64,000 nt of DNA from Pseudoneobacillus sp052180215 (GTDB lineage Bacteria; Bacillota; Bacilli; Bacillales; Cytobacillaceae), in contig NZ_CP197471.1 in assembly GCF_052180215.1 (NCBI RefSeq), forward strand, positions 4,584,061 through 4,648,060, read 5' to 3'. A program made the translations under genes and the position numbers. The notes below the pieces were generated by a model that made no database searches, was not told the DNA's origin, and saw only the letters and a program-made list of their open reading frames with translations. Positions 8,231 to 18,300 of the stretch are shown here, piece by piece. Numbering within the stretch: the stretch's first letter is position 1; each line of letters opens with the position of its first letter.

Positions 8231-8656
8231 GTGGCTAAAAAAGTAATTAAAGTTGTTAAATTACAAATTCCTGCTGGAAAAGCTAATCCAGCGCCACCAG
8301 TTGGTCCTGCATTAGGTCAAGCAGGTGTTAATATCATGGGATTCTGTAAGGAATTCAACGCTCGTACAGCTGATCAAGCTGGATTAATCATCCCTGTTGA
8401 AATCACGGTTTTTGAAGACCGTTCATTTACATTTATTACGAAAACTCCTCCTGCTGCTGTATTGTTAAAAGTAGCGGCTGGAATTCAGTCTGGTTCTGGT
8501 GTACCAAACCGTAATAAAGTAGCAACAGTTAAGCGTAGCACAGTACGCGAGATTGCTGAACAGAAAATGCCTGACTTAAATGCAGCTAGCGTTGAAGCAG
8601 CTATGCGCATGGTAGAAGGTACTGCACGCAGCATGGGTATTGTTATCGAAGACTAA
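8231..8656 (+). CDS. rplK: 50S ribosomal protein L11
   Basis: uL11, 141 residues, forms the stalk base with 23S rRNA helices 43-44 and is needed for factor binding and RelA activation. The proline-rich N-terminal segment NPAPPVGPALGQAG and the C-terminal RNA-binding domain are intact. GTG 8231 is chosen because AAGGAGGTG (8217-8225) precedes it with correct spacing; the in-frame ATG at 8222 overlaps that site. Confidence 0.96.
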   Translation: MAKKVIKVVKLQIPAGKANPAPPVGPALGQAGVNIMGFCKEFNARTADQAGLIIPVEITVFEDRSFTFITKTPPAAVLLKVAAGIQSGSGVPNRNKVATVKRSTVREIAEQKMPDLNAASVEAAMRMVEGTARSMGIVIED

Positions 8657-8687
8657 TCCATGTTGGAGTATTAGGTTGTTTGATTGG

Positions 8688-8721
8688 GGTTGCGGGGAGT
8701 GAAGTAGTTCTACTCGCAACC
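8688..8721 (+). promoter_or_regulatory. hairpin between rplK and rplA
   Basis: GGTTGCG (8688-8694) pairs with CGCAACC (8715-8721), with an additional AGT/ACT pairing inside. No long T run follows, so a processing or translational-control hairpin is as likely as a terminator. Confidence 0.45.
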
Positions 8722-8773
8722 TTTATTCGTGGGAGGTTCTTCCGTTAAAACCACAATTTAGGAGGATTTTAAA

Positions 8774-9472
8774 ATGGCTAAAAAAGGTAAGAAGTATTTA
8801 GAAGCTGTAAAGCTTGTAGATCGTTCTAAAGCATATCCAATTACAGAAGCAATCGAACTTGCAAAGAAAACAAACTTTGCTAAATTCGACGCAACATTAG
8901 AAGTAGCTTTCCGTTTAGGGGTAGACCCTAAGAAAGCTGACCAACAAATCCGTGGTGCAGTTGTGCTTCCTAACGGAACTGGTAAAGTTCAACGCGTTTT
9001 AGTATTTGCTAAAGGCGAAAAGGTTAAAGAAGCAGAAGCAGCTGGCGCTGATTATGTAGGTGATGCAGAATACATCACTAAAATCCAACAAGGTTGGTTT
9101 GACTTCGATGTAATCGTTGCAACTCCTGACATGATGGGTGAAGTTGGTAAATTAGGTCGTGTATTAGGACCAAAAGGCTTAATGCCAAACCCTAAAACAG
9201 GAACTGTTACTTTCGACGTAACAAGAGCTGTTAATGAAATCAAAGCTGGTAAAGTTGAATACCGTGTTGACAAAGCTGGAAACATCCACGTGCCAATCGG
9301 TAAAGCATCTTTCGAAAACGAAAAGTTAGTTGAAAACTTCAACACTGTTTTCGAAACTATGGTAAAAGTGAAGCCTTCTGCAGCAAAAGGAACATACATG
9401 AAGAACGTAACAGTTGCTTCAACTATGGGACCTGGTGTAAAGGTTGATCCTTCAACTGTTACAGTTAAGTAA
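8774..9472 (+). CDS. rplA: 50S ribosomal protein L1
   Basis: uL1, 232 residues, forms the mobile L1 stalk that guides deacylated tRNA out of the E site. The two-domain fold is recognisable: GPKGLMPNPKTGTVT in domain II and the C-terminal GTYMKNVTVASTMGPG segment. L1 is the usual autogenous repressor of rplK-rplA in bacteria. AGGAGG (8761-8766) precedes the ATG. It is separated from rplJ by its own downstream promoter at 9505. Confidence 0.96.
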   Translation: MAKKGKKYLEAVKLVDRSKAYPITEAIELAKKTNFAKFDATLEVAFRLGVDPKKADQQIRGAVVLPNGTGKVQRVLVFAKGEKVKEAEAAGADYVGDAEYITKIQQGWFDFDVIVATPDMMGEVGKLGRVLGPKGLMPNPKTGTVTFDVTRAVNEIKAGKVEYRVDKAGNIHVPIGKASFENEKLVENFNTVFETMVKVKPSAAKGTYMKNVTVASTMGPGVKVDPSTVTVK

Positions 9473-9504
9473 TTAGGAAGTTTTTTTCTGGAGAAAAAAA
9501 CCAA

Positions 9505-9533
9505 TTGACATTTATAAAACAACTAGATATAAT
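9505..9533 (+). promoter_or_regulatory. consensus sigma-A promoter of rplJ-rplL
   Basis: Perfect TTGACA (9505-9510), 17-base spacer, perfect TATAAT (9528-9533). This is one of the strongest promoter matches in the window, fitting the high demand for L12. Confidence 0.85.
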
Positions 9534-9559
9534 AAATTTTGTTGTTTTGAAAATATATA

Positions 9560-9725
9560 ACATTTGTACCAGAGACAGTAGGGGCTAACGCTTAAAAATC
9601 CTGCCGAGGTAAATTGATAGAATTTAGTTCGTTTAATGAACGACTTTTATCTGCCTCCATGTCTTAATGCATAGCATGGAGGTTTTTATATGCTCGGTAT
9701 GAATGTAGTGAAACTACAGGAGGTG
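9560..9725 (+). promoter_or_regulatory. L10 leader with attenuator
   Basis: The stretch between the promoter and rplJ carries the typical L10-leader layout ending in a terminator helix CCTCCATG (9654-9661) / CATGGAGG (9675-9682) followed by TTTTTATA. In B. subtilis the L10(L12)4 complex binds this leader and promotes termination, giving autoregulation. I cannot compute the fold; the position and terminator support the call. Confidence 0.8.
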
Positions 9726-9731
9726 TTATAG

Positions 9732-10232
9732 ATGAGCAGCGCTATCGAAACTAAAAAACAAATCGTAGACGAAATTGCTGAAAAGCTAAAAAACAGTAAA
9801 TCAACAATCGTTGTTGACTACCGCGGATTAACAGTTGGACAAGTTACTGAACTTCGTAAACAACTGCGCGAAGCTGGGATCGATTTCAAGGTTTACAAAA
9901 ATTCAATGACTCGTCGTGCAGCAGAAGCTGCTGGGTTAGCTGGGTTAAATGAGGCTTTAACAGGCCCTAACGCTATCGCATTCTCTAATGAAGATGTAGT
10001 AGCACCTGCGAAAATCCTAAACGATTTCGCGAAAAAGAACGAAGCACTAGAACTAAAAGCTGGTGTAATCGAAGGAAACATTGCGACTGTTGAAGAAGTG
10101 AAAGCTCTTGCTGAACTTCCATCTCGTGAAGGTTTACTTTCTATGTTACTCAGCGTTCTTCAAGCTCCTATCCGCAACCTTGCACTTGTTGCAAAAGCGG
10201 TGGCAGATCAAAAAGAAGAACAAGGCGCGTAA
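9732..10232 (+). CDS. rplJ: 50S ribosomal protein L10
   Basis: uL10, 166 residues, binds 23S rRNA through its N-terminal domain (about 1-130, with STIVVDYRGLTVGQ) and carries L12 dimers on its C-terminal helix. GGAGGTG precedes ATG 9732. It is cotranscribed with rplL and is the RNA-binding part of the autoregulatory complex acting on the leader upstream. Confidence 0.96.
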   Translation: MSSAIETKKQIVDEIAEKLKNSKSTIVVDYRGLTVGQVTELRKQLREAGIDFKVYKNSMTRRAAEAAGLAGLNEALTGPNAIAFSNEDVVAPAKILNDFAKKNEALELKAGVIEGNIATVEEVKALAELPSREGLLSMLLSVLQAPIRNLALVAKAVADQKEEQGA

Positions 10233-10287
10233 GTTAACATTATTGGTTTTACCATATTAAAACAAAATTTAAGGAGGAAAACTTATC

Positions 10288-10647
10288 ATGACTAAAGAAC
10301 AAATCATTGAAGCAGTTAAAAATATGACTGTTTTAGAATTAAACGATCTAGTAAAAGCAATCGAAGAAGAATTCGGCGTAACTGCTGCTGCTCCTGTAGC
10401 AATGGGTGGCGTAGCTGTTGCAGCTGTTGAAGAAAAGACTGACTTTGACGTAATCCTAGCTAGCGCTGGTGACCAAAAAATCAAAGTTATCAAAGTTGTA
10501 CGTGAAATCACTGGTCTTGGACTTAAAGAAGCAAAAGACCTTGTTGACAACACTCCAAAGCCACTTAAAGAAGGCGCTTCTAAAGAAGAAGCTGAAGAAA
10601 TCAAAGCTAAACTTGAAGAAGTTGGAGCTAACGTTGAAGTTAAGTAA
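10288..10647 (+). CDS. rplL: 50S ribosomal protein L7/L12
   Basis: bL12, 119 residues, acidic. The N-terminal dimerisation helices (about 1-30) are joined by an alanine/glycine/valine hinge (about 31-47) to the globular C-terminal domain (VREITGLGLKEAKDLVD) that recruits elongation factors. AAGGAGG lies at 10271-10277. The transcript ends at the strong terminator at 10658-10687. Confidence 0.97.
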   Translation: MTKEQIIEAVKNMTVLELNDLVKAIEEEFGVTAAAPVAMGGVAVAAVEEKTDFDVILASAGDQKIKVIKVVREITGLGLKEAKDLVDNTPKPLKEGASKEEAEEIKAKLEEVGANVEVK

Positions 10648-10657
10648 TCCAATTATG

Positions 10658-10687
10658 AAAAAGCTCGCTTAATAGCGAGCTTTTTTC
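10658..10687 (+). terminator. intrinsic terminator of rplJ-rplL
   Basis: AAAAAGCTCGCT and AGCGAGCTTTTTT form a perfect stem with a 4-base loop and a run of T. Confidence 0.9.
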
Positions 10688-10771
10688 CTCTGTATTTCTT
10701 TTTGAAGAATGACCGTGTTTTTGTATTTTAACCTCATTACTCTTCTATTACACCTTCGGAGGTGGCAGGAA

Positions 10772-11374
10772 ATGACTGAACATTATTATTCCAAAGAACA
10801 AAAAGTTGAAAGCGATCCTATACATTTTGATTTTAAGTTGCGAAACCATTCTTTCCGTTTTAGAACAGATAATGGTGTTTTTTCAAAAAAAGAAATTGAT
10901 TTTGGATCAAGACTTTTGGTAGAGTTCTTTCGCTTTCCAACTATAGAGGGAGATATCTTAGATGTTGGTTGTGGCTATGGTCCGATAGGTCTTTCTATTG
11001 CTAAAGATGCCGGTGCTAGGAAAATACATATGATAGATGTAAATGAAAGAGCACTTTCGTTAGCGAAAGAAAATGCACAGCTTAATCAAATCTCCAACGT
11101 ATCTATCTATGAAAGTTATTGTTTGGATGCTGTTGAAGAAGGCGTGAAATTTGCAGCCATTCTTACAAACCCGCCTATCCGAGCAGGGAAAAAAGTAGTT
11201 CATCAAATTTTGCGTCAAAGCTATGATTATTTAACAACAGATGGAGAGTTATGGGTTGTGATTCAAAAAAAGCAGGGGGCTCCGTCAGCTGTGGAGTTGC
11301 TAGAAGGTTTATTCAACGAAGTTGAGGTAGTGGAAAAGAAAAAAGGTTATTTTATTATTAAGGCAACAAAATAA
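10772..11374 (+). CDS. ybxB: class I SAM-dependent methyltransferase, RsmC-like (YbxB)
   Basis: A 200-residue methyltransferase with S-adenosylmethionine motif DVGCGYG at 64-70, the acidic IDVNERA strand end near 88-94 and the NPPIR motif at 133-137 typical of N2-guanine rRNA methyltransferases such as RsmC. The frame is open from 10709, but GGAGGTGG (10759-10766) and family length favour ATG 10772. Its position between rplL and rpoB is conserved in Bacillus. The rRNA target is inferred from family, not shown. Confidence 0.88.
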   Translation: MTEHYYSKEQKVESDPIHFDFKLRNHSFRFRTDNGVFSKKEIDFGSRLLVEFFRFPTIEGDILDVGCGYGPIGLSIAKDAGARKIHMIDVNERALSLAKENAQLNQISNVSIYESYCLDAVEEGVKFAAILTNPPIRAGKKVVHQILRQSYDYLTTDGELWVVIQKKQGAPSAVELLEGLFNEVEVVEKKKGYFIIKATK

Positions 11375-11403
11375 TTGACGTAAGAATACCCCTATGTTAA
11401 TAT
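11375..11403 (+). promoter_or_regulatory. sigma-A promoter upstream of rpoB
   Basis: TTGACG (11375-11380), 17 bases, TAATAT (11398-11403), starting right after the ybxB stop. The 220-base leader that follows is AT-rich and contains a bulged hairpin at about 11550-11581 (CTTAT/ATAAG outside, ACGAA/TTCGT inside). Confidence 0.65.
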
Positions 11404-11623
11404 TATAAAATGCCAACAAAGTATATTCTGGATAATTACTAAATTAAACATTCTTTGTATAATTTTGGTTTTTATCGGGAATGCTAATAAAATAATAGTG
11501 TAAATGTGAAAATGTGGTTTTTTAGCTTAAAAACCCTTTTTCTTTTTGTCTTATGGATACGAAAAATTTCGTGGCTATAAGAATTTTATAGAATTATAAC
11601 GCTTGATTTGAGGGGTGAATCAG

Positions 11624-14600
11624 TTGACAGGACAACTAGTTCAATATGGACGACACCGCCAACGGAGAAGTTATGCGCGAATCAGTGAAGTTTTAGAATT
11701 ACCAAATTTGATTGAAATTCAAACCTCTTCCTATCAATGGTTTCTTGATGAGGGTTTGCGTGAAATGTTCCAGGATATTTCACCAATTGAAGACTTTACT
11801 GGTAACCTATCGCTTGAGTTTATTGATTACAGTCTTGGCGAACCAAAATATTCCGTTGAGGAATCTAAAGAACGAGATGTCACATATTCAGCACCATTGC
11901 GTGTGAAAGTGCGTCTTATCAACAAGGAAACTGGAGAAGTAAAAGATCAAGATGTTTTCATGGGAGATTTCCCATTGATGACTGAAACTGGTACATTCGT
12001 GATCAATGGAGCTGAACGTGTTATCGTTTCTCAGCTTGTTCGTTCACCGAGTGTTTATTTCAGTGGAAAAGTTGATAAAAATGGTAAAAAAGGATTTACC
12101 GCTACGGTTATTCCTAATCGTGGTGCATGGCTTGAATATGAGACAGATGCGAAAGATGTAGTATATGTTCGAATCGATCGTACTCGGAAACTACCCGTTA
12201 CGGTTCTTTTGCGTGCTCTCGGGTTCGGCTCTGATCAAGAAATCATCGATTTGATTGGAGATAATGAATATCTTCGAAACACATTAGAAAAAGACAACAC
12301 AGAAAGTACCGATAAAGCACTATTAGAAATCTATGAGCGTCTTCGTCCAGGTGAACCACCTACTGTTGAAAATGCGAAAAGCTTATTAATTTCAAGATTT
12401 TTTGATGCTAAACGTTATGATTTAGCAAGTGTTGGTCGTTATAAAATTAATAAAAAGCTTCATATAAAGAATCGTCTCTTCAACCAACGAGTGGCAGAAA
12501 CTCTTGTTGATCCAGAAACAGGCGAAATTATCGTTGAAAAGGGTACTGTTTTAGATAGACGTACACTTGATAAAATTCTTCCATATTTAGAAAACAACCA
12601 TGTTGGTTATAAATCTTCTCAGCCAGTTGGAGGAGTGGTGGAAGAAGCAATCACATTACAATCTATCAAAATTTATGCTCCTTATGATGATAATGAGAAG
12701 GTCATTAATGTTATTGGTAATGCCTATGTCGAAGAGCCGGTGAAAAATATTACACCTGCTGATATCATGGCTTCCATTAGTTATTTCTTCAATTTATTAC
12801 ATTCAGTAGGAGATACAGATGATATTGACCATTTAGGAAATCGTCGTCTGCGTTCCGTTGGTGAACTATTACAAAACCAATTCCGTATCGGTTTATCCCG
12901 TATGGAACGTGTTGTAAGGGAAAGAATGTCTATTCAAGATACTGCTACTATTACTCCGCAGCAGTTGATTAACATTCGTCCGGTAATAGCATCTATTAAA
13001 GAATTCTTTGGTAGCTCTCAGTTATCACAGTTCATGGATCAAACGAATCCGTTAGCGGAATTAACACATAAGCGTCGTTTATCAGCGTTAGGACCTGGGG
13101 GATTAACACGTGAACGTGCTGGATTTGAAGTGCGTGACGTTCACTATTCTCACTATGGTCGTATGTGTCCGATTGAGACTCCAGAGGGACCAAACATTGG
13201 ATTAATTAACTCATTGTCATCATATGCAAAGGTAAACCGCTTTGGGTTTATTGAAACACCATACCGCAGAGTTGATCCTGAAACAGGTAAGGTAACATCT
13301 CGAATTGATTATTTAACAGCTGATGAACAGGATAACTATGTGGTTGCACAGGCGAATTCACGTCTAGGTGAAGATGGTTCATTCCTTGATGAAGATATCG
13401 TTGCTCGTTTCAGAGATGAAAACGTAGTAGTAAATCGTGAACGAATCGACTATATGGACGTTTCACCGAAGCAGGTTGTATCTGCAGCGACTGCTTGTAT
13501 TCCTTTCTTAGAAAATGATGACTCAAACCGTGCCCTAATGGGAGCGAACATGCAGCGTCAAGCAGTTCCGTTAATGCAGCCAGAAGCACCGCGAGTTGGA
13601 ACAGGAATGGAATACGTTTCTGGTAAAGATTCTGGTGCAGCTGTTATCTGTAAACATGACGGTATTGTAGAACATGTTGAATCTCGTGAAGTTTGGGTAC
13701 GTCGTGTGAAAGAAATCGATGGTCAAGAAGTAAAAGGTGACCTTGATAAATATCGTATGCTTAAATTTATTCGTTCCAACCAAGGTACTTGCTATAATCA
13801 AAGACCAATTGTTGCTGTTGGTAACCGCGTAACAAAGGGTGAAATTTTAGCAGATGGACCTTCAATGGAATTAGGTGAATTAGCTTTAGGGCGTAACGTT
13901 CTAGTTGCCTTCTTAAACTGGGATGGCTATAACTATGAAGATGCCATCATTATGAGTGAAAGATTAGTGAAGGACGATGTTTATACATCCATTCACATTG
14001 AAGAATATGAGTCAGAGTCTCGTGATACAAAGCTTGGACCTGAAGAAATCACTCGTGATATTCCGAATGTTGGGGAAGATGCATTACGCAACCTAGACGA
14101 GCGTGGAATTATCCGAGTCGGTGCAGAAGTAAAAGACGGAGATTTACTTGTTGGTAAAGTTACACCTAAAGGAGTAACGGAGTTAACAGCTGAAGAAAGA
14201 CTTTTACATGCAATCTTTGGTGAAAAAGCGCGTGAAGTTCGTGACACATCTCTTCGTGTGCCAAATGGCGGCGGCGGTATTGTTCTTGATGTTAAAGTCT
14301 TCAACCGTGAAGATGGAGACGAATTACCACCAGGTGTAAACCAATTAGTACGTGCATATATCGTTCAAAAGCGTAAAATCTCTGAAGGGGATAAAATGGC
14401 TGGACGACATGGTAATAAAGGGGTTATTTCTCGTATCTTACCAGAAGAAGATATGCCGTACCTTCCAGATGGAACACCAGTAGACATCATGCTTAACCCA
14501 TTAGGAGTTCCTTCCCGTATGAATATCGGTCAGGTACTTGAGTTACATCTTGGTATGGCTGCTCGTTATCTTGGTATTCACGTTGCATCACCAGTATTTG

Positions 14601-15187
14601 ATGGTGCTCGTGAGGAAGATGTATGGTCAACGATTGAAGAAGCAGGAATGGCACGAGATGCTAAAACTGTTCTATATGATGGACGTACTGGAGAACCATT
14701 TGATAACCGTGTTTCTGTTGGTGTCATGTATATGATTAAACTAGCTCATATGGTTGATGATAAACTTCATGCTCGTTCTACAGGACCTTATTCACTTGTT
14801 ACCCAACAGCCACTTGGTGGTAAAGCACAGTTTGGTGGACAACGTTTCGGAGAGATGGAGGTATGGGCACTTGAAGCATATGGTGCTGCTTATACATTAC
14901 AAGAAATCTTAACTGTAAAATCCGATGATGTTGTTGGTCGTGTGAAAACATATGAAGCGATTGTTAAAGGTGAAAATGTTCCTGAACCAGGAGTTCCTGA
15001 ATCATTCAAGGTGTTAATTAAAGAACTTCAAAGTTTAGGAATGGATGTTAAAATTCTTTCCGGTGATGATGAAGAAATTGAAATGAGAGATTTAGAGGAT
15101 GAAGAAGAAATTCAACAAGCAGAATCCTTTACAATCGCTCCAGAGCCAGAGAATCAAGAAGTAGAAACTGTAAGCATTAAAGACTAA
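11624..15187 (+). CDS. rpoB: DNA-directed RNA polymerase subunit beta
   Basis: Catalytic beta subunit, 1187 residues. The N terminus after the chosen start is MTGQLVQYGRHRQRRSYARI, matching the family exactly. The start is TTG 11624, with AGGGGTG at 11611-11617; the GTG at 11615 overlaps that site. The rifampicin-binding region (about 463-490, SSQLSQFMDQ and THKRRLSALGPGG) has the sensitive-type residues. The C-terminal clamp and the acidic tail (GDDEEIEMRDLEDEEE) are present. The partner rpoC follows after 114 bases. Confidence 0.97.
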   Translation: MTGQLVQYGRHRQRRSYARISEVLELPNLIEIQTSSYQWFLDEGLREMFQDISPIEDFTGNLSLEFIDYSLGEPKYSVEESKERDVTYSAPLRVKVRLINKETGEVKDQDVFMGDFPLMTETGTFVINGAERVIVSQLVRSPSVYFSGKVDKNGKKGFTATVIPNRGAWLEYETDAKDVVYVRIDRTRKLPVTVLLRALGFGSDQEIIDLIGDNEYLRNTLEKDNTESTDKALLEIYERLRPGEPPTVENAKSLLISRFFDAKRYDLASVGRYKINKKLHIKNRLFNQRVAETLVDPETGEIIVEKGTVLDRRTLDKILPYLENNHVGYKSSQPVGGVVEEAITLQSIKIYAPYDDNEKVINVIGNAYVEEPVKNITPADIMASISYFFNLLHSVGDTDDIDHLGNRRLRSVGELLQNQFRIGLSRMERVVRERMSIQDTATITPQQLINIRPVIASIKEFFGSSQLSQFMDQTNPLAELTHKRRLSALGPGGLTRERAGFEVRDVHYSHYGRMCPIETPEGPNIGLINSLSSYAKVNRFGFIETPYRRVDPETGKVTSRIDYLTADEQDNYVVAQANSRLGEDGSFLDEDIVARFRDENVVVNRERIDYMDVSPKQVVSAATACIPFLENDDSNRALMGANMQRQAVPLMQPEAPRVGTGMEYVSGKDSGAAVICKHDGIVEHVESREVWVRRVKEIDGQEVKGDLDKYRMLKFIRSNQGTCYNQRPIVAVGNRVTKGEILADGPSMELGELALGRNVLVAFLNWDGYNYEDAIIMSERLVKDDVYTSIHIEEYESESRDTKLGPEEITRDIPNVGEDALRNLDERGIIRVGAEVKDGDLLVGKVTPKGVTELTAEERLLHAIFGEKAREVRDTSLRVPNGGGGIVLDVKVFNREDGDELPPGVNQLVRAYIVQKRKISEGDKMAGRHGNKGVISRILPEEDMPYLPDGTPVDIMLNPLGVPSRMNIGQVLELHLGMAARYLGIHVASPVFDGAREEDVWSTIEEAGMARDAKTVLYDGRTGEPFDNRVSVGVMYMIKLAHMVDDKLHARSTGPYSLVTQQPLGGKAQFGGQRFGEMEVWALEAYGAAYTLQEILTVKSDDVVGRVKTYEAIVKGENVPEPGVPESFKVLIKELQSLGMDVKILSGDDEEIEMRDLEDEEEIQQAESFTIAPEPENQEVETVSIKD

Positions 15188-15208
15188 ATCCTCTTTCATT
15201 TAATGGGT

Positions 15209-15248
15209 AGTAAATCACAAGTTATGGATACGATTCTTGTGATTTACT
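15209..15248 (+). promoter_or_regulatory. long hairpin between rpoB and rpoC
   Basis: AGTAAATCACAAG (15209-15221) and CTTGTGATTTACT (15236-15248) form a perfect 13-bp stem with a 14-base loop. It lacks a T run, so it is more likely an mRNA processing or stabilising element than a terminator. Confidence 0.5.
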
Positions 15249-15301
15249 CCTGTTAAATAGCAATTAGGGTAAAACCTGTAGATCGAAAGGGAGGTAGACC
15301 C

Positions 15302-18300
15302 TTGATAGACGTTAATAATTTTGAATATATGAAGATTGGTCTGGCTTCACCTGATAAAATCCGTTCTTGGTCATTTGGTGAAGTAAAGAAACCAGAAACG
15401 ATAAATTATCGTACATTAAAGCCAGAAAAAGATGGTTTATTCTGTGAAAGAATTTTTGGTCCAACTAAGGACTGGGAATGTCATTGTGGTAAATATAAGC
15501 GTGTTCGTTATAAAGGTGTAGTTTGTGATCGATGTGGAGTAGAGGTAACTCGTGCGAAGGTCCGTCGTGAAAGAATGGGGCATATTGAGTTAGCTGCACC
15601 GGTATCACATATTTGGTATTTCAAAGGTATCCCAAGTCGTATGGGTCTAGTTTTAGATATGTCACCACGTGCTTTAGAAGAAGTTATTTACTTTGCTTCT
15701 TATGTGGTTACAGATACGGGTGAGACACCACTTGAGAAAAAACAACTATTATCTGAAAAAGAATACCGTGCTTATAAAGATAAATTCGGCAATAAATTCC
15801 AAGCATCAATGGGTGCTGAAGCAATTAAAAAGCTTTTAACAGATATCGATCTTGAAAAAGAAGTAAATATCTTAAAAGAAGAATTAAAGACTGCACAAGG
15901 TCAACGTAGAACACGTGCTATTAAACGTCTTGAAGTTTTAGAAGCTTTCCGTAATTCAGGAAATGAGCCTTCTTGGATGATCTTAGACGTTCTACCAGTT
16001 ATTCCACCTGAACTACGTCCGATGGTTCAATTAGATGGTGGACGTTTTGCCACATCTGACTTAAACGATCTATATCGTCGTGTTATTAATCGTAACAATC
16101 GATTAAAGCGTCTATTAGACTTAGGAGCACCAAGCATCATCGTTCAAAACGAGAAGCGTATGCTTCAAGAAGCTGTAGATGCATTAATTGACAATGGACG
16201 TCGTGGCAGACCTGTTACGGGCCCTGGTAACCGTCCATTAAAATCACTGTCTCACATGTTAAAAGGTAAACAAGGACGTTTCCGTCAAAACCTTTTAGGT
16301 AAACGTGTTGACTATTCAGGACGTTCCGTTATCGTCGTTGGTCCAAACTTAAAAATGTATCAATGTGGTCTTCCGAAAGAAATGGCGTTAGAGCTATTCA
16401 AACCATTTGTCATGAAAGAGCTTGTTGAAAAAGGTTTAGCACATAATATCAAATCTGCTAAACGTAAGATTGAACGAGTTCAACCAGATGTTTGGGATGT
16501 ACTGGAAGACGTAATTAAAGAACACCCAGTTCTTTTAAACCGTGCCCCAACTCTTCACAGACTTGGTATCCAAGCATTCGAACCAACTCTTGTAGAAGGT
16601 CGCGCAATTCGATTGCATCCATTAGTATGTACAGCTTATAACGCTGACTTTGATGGAGACCAAATGGCGGTTCACGTACCACTATCAGCTGAGGCCCAGG
16701 CAGAAGCTAGATTACTTATGCTTGCAGCTCAAAATATCTTAAATCCAAAAGATGGTAAACCAGTTGTTACTCCTTCTCAGGATATGGTATTGGGTAACTA
16801 TTACCTAACACTTGAAAGAGAAAACGCAGTGGGCGAAGGAATGATCTTTAAGGATACAAACGAGGCTTTAATTGCGTATCAAAATGGATATGCTCATTTG
16901 CATACACGTGTAGCAGTTCACGCTGGTTCACTTAATAATGAAACATTTACAGATGAACAAAACAACAAGTTGTTATTAACGACTGTAGGTAAGTTGATTT
17001 TCAACGAAATCTTGCCTAAGTCATTCCCGTACATTAACGAACCTACACAAAATAACTTAGAAGTAGAAACACCTGCTAAGTATTTTGTGGAAAAAGGTGC
17101 AGACGTAAGAGCTCTTATTAAGGAAATGCCTTTAGTGGATCCATTTAAAAAGAAAATCCTTGGAAATATCATTGCCGAAGTATTTAAACGTTTTAAAATT
17201 ACGGAAACGTCTAAAATGCTTGACCGTATGAAGGATTTAGGATTTAAGTTTTCTTCTAAAGCAGGTATTACTGTAGGGGTAGCTGATATCGTCGTACTTA
17301 GAGAAAAAGAAGAAATTCTAAAAGATGCACAAACAAAAGTAGATAATGTTCAAAAGCAATTCCGCCGTGGTCTTATCACAGAGGATGAGCGTTATGATCG
17401 TGTTATCTCTATCTGGAGTCAAGCGAAGGACGTTATTCAAGGTAAACTGATGAAGTCCTTAAGCAAGACAAATCCTATCTTTATGATGAGTGATTCTGGA
17501 GCCCGTGGTAACGCATCTAACTTTACACAGCTTGCAGGTATGCGTGGTCTGATGGCCAACCCGGCTGGACGAATTATTGAATTACCGATTAAATCAAGTT
17601 TCCGAGAAGGATTAACTGTACTTGAATACTTCATTTCCACACATGGTGCTCGTAAGGGTCTTGCCGATACAGCTTTAAAAACAGCTGACTCAGGTTACCT
17701 AACAAGACGTCTAGTTGATGTTGCTCAGGATGTTATCGTTCGTGATGATGATTGTGGAACAGATCGTGGATTGTTAGTGAGTGCATTAAGAGATGGAACG
17801 GAAATTATTGAACCATTAGAAGAGCGTTTAATTGGCAGATATGCAAGAAAACCGATTAAACATCCAGAAACGAAGCAGGTATTAGTTGAAGAAAATGATT
17901 TGATTACAGAAGATATAGCAAAAGAAATCGTAAATGCTGGAATTGAAACAGTTAATATCCGTTCAGCATTCACTTGTAATACAAGACACGGTGTGTGTAA
18001 AAAATGTTATGGTCGCAACCTAGCAACTGGTCAGGAAGTTGAAGTAGGTGAGGCAGTAGGTATTATTGCTGCACAATCTATTGGTGAGCCAGGTACACAG
18101 TTAACGATGCGTACATTCCATACAGGTGGGGTAGCAGGAGACGATATCACACAAGGTTTACCACGTATCCAAGAATTATTCGAAGCTCGTAACCCGAAAG
18201 GTCAAGCGGTTATTTCAGAGCTTAATGGGGTTGTTGTTGGTATAAATGAGGGCCGTGATCGTCAACACGAGATTGTTGTTCAAGGTGAACTTGAATCTAG

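Noticed and set aside
9482..9503. Terminator after rplA (GTTTTTTTCT-GG-AGAAAAAAAC palindrome)
   Set aside because: The stem is almost only A-T pairs with a 2-base loop and no following T run, so it is unlikely to terminate.
9052..9522. A 156-codon minus-strand frame opposite rplA, and similar long antisense frames opposite rpoB, rplB and rplL
   Set aside because: They are mirror frames of strongly biased r-protein codons without ribosome binding sites.
11551..15233. The 12-base word TTATGGATACGA occurs in the leaders of both rpoB (11551) and rpoC (15222), with a related TTATGGATA at 38968
   Set aside because: Chance 12-base repeats are expected many times in 64 kb, and the words sit in different structural settings.
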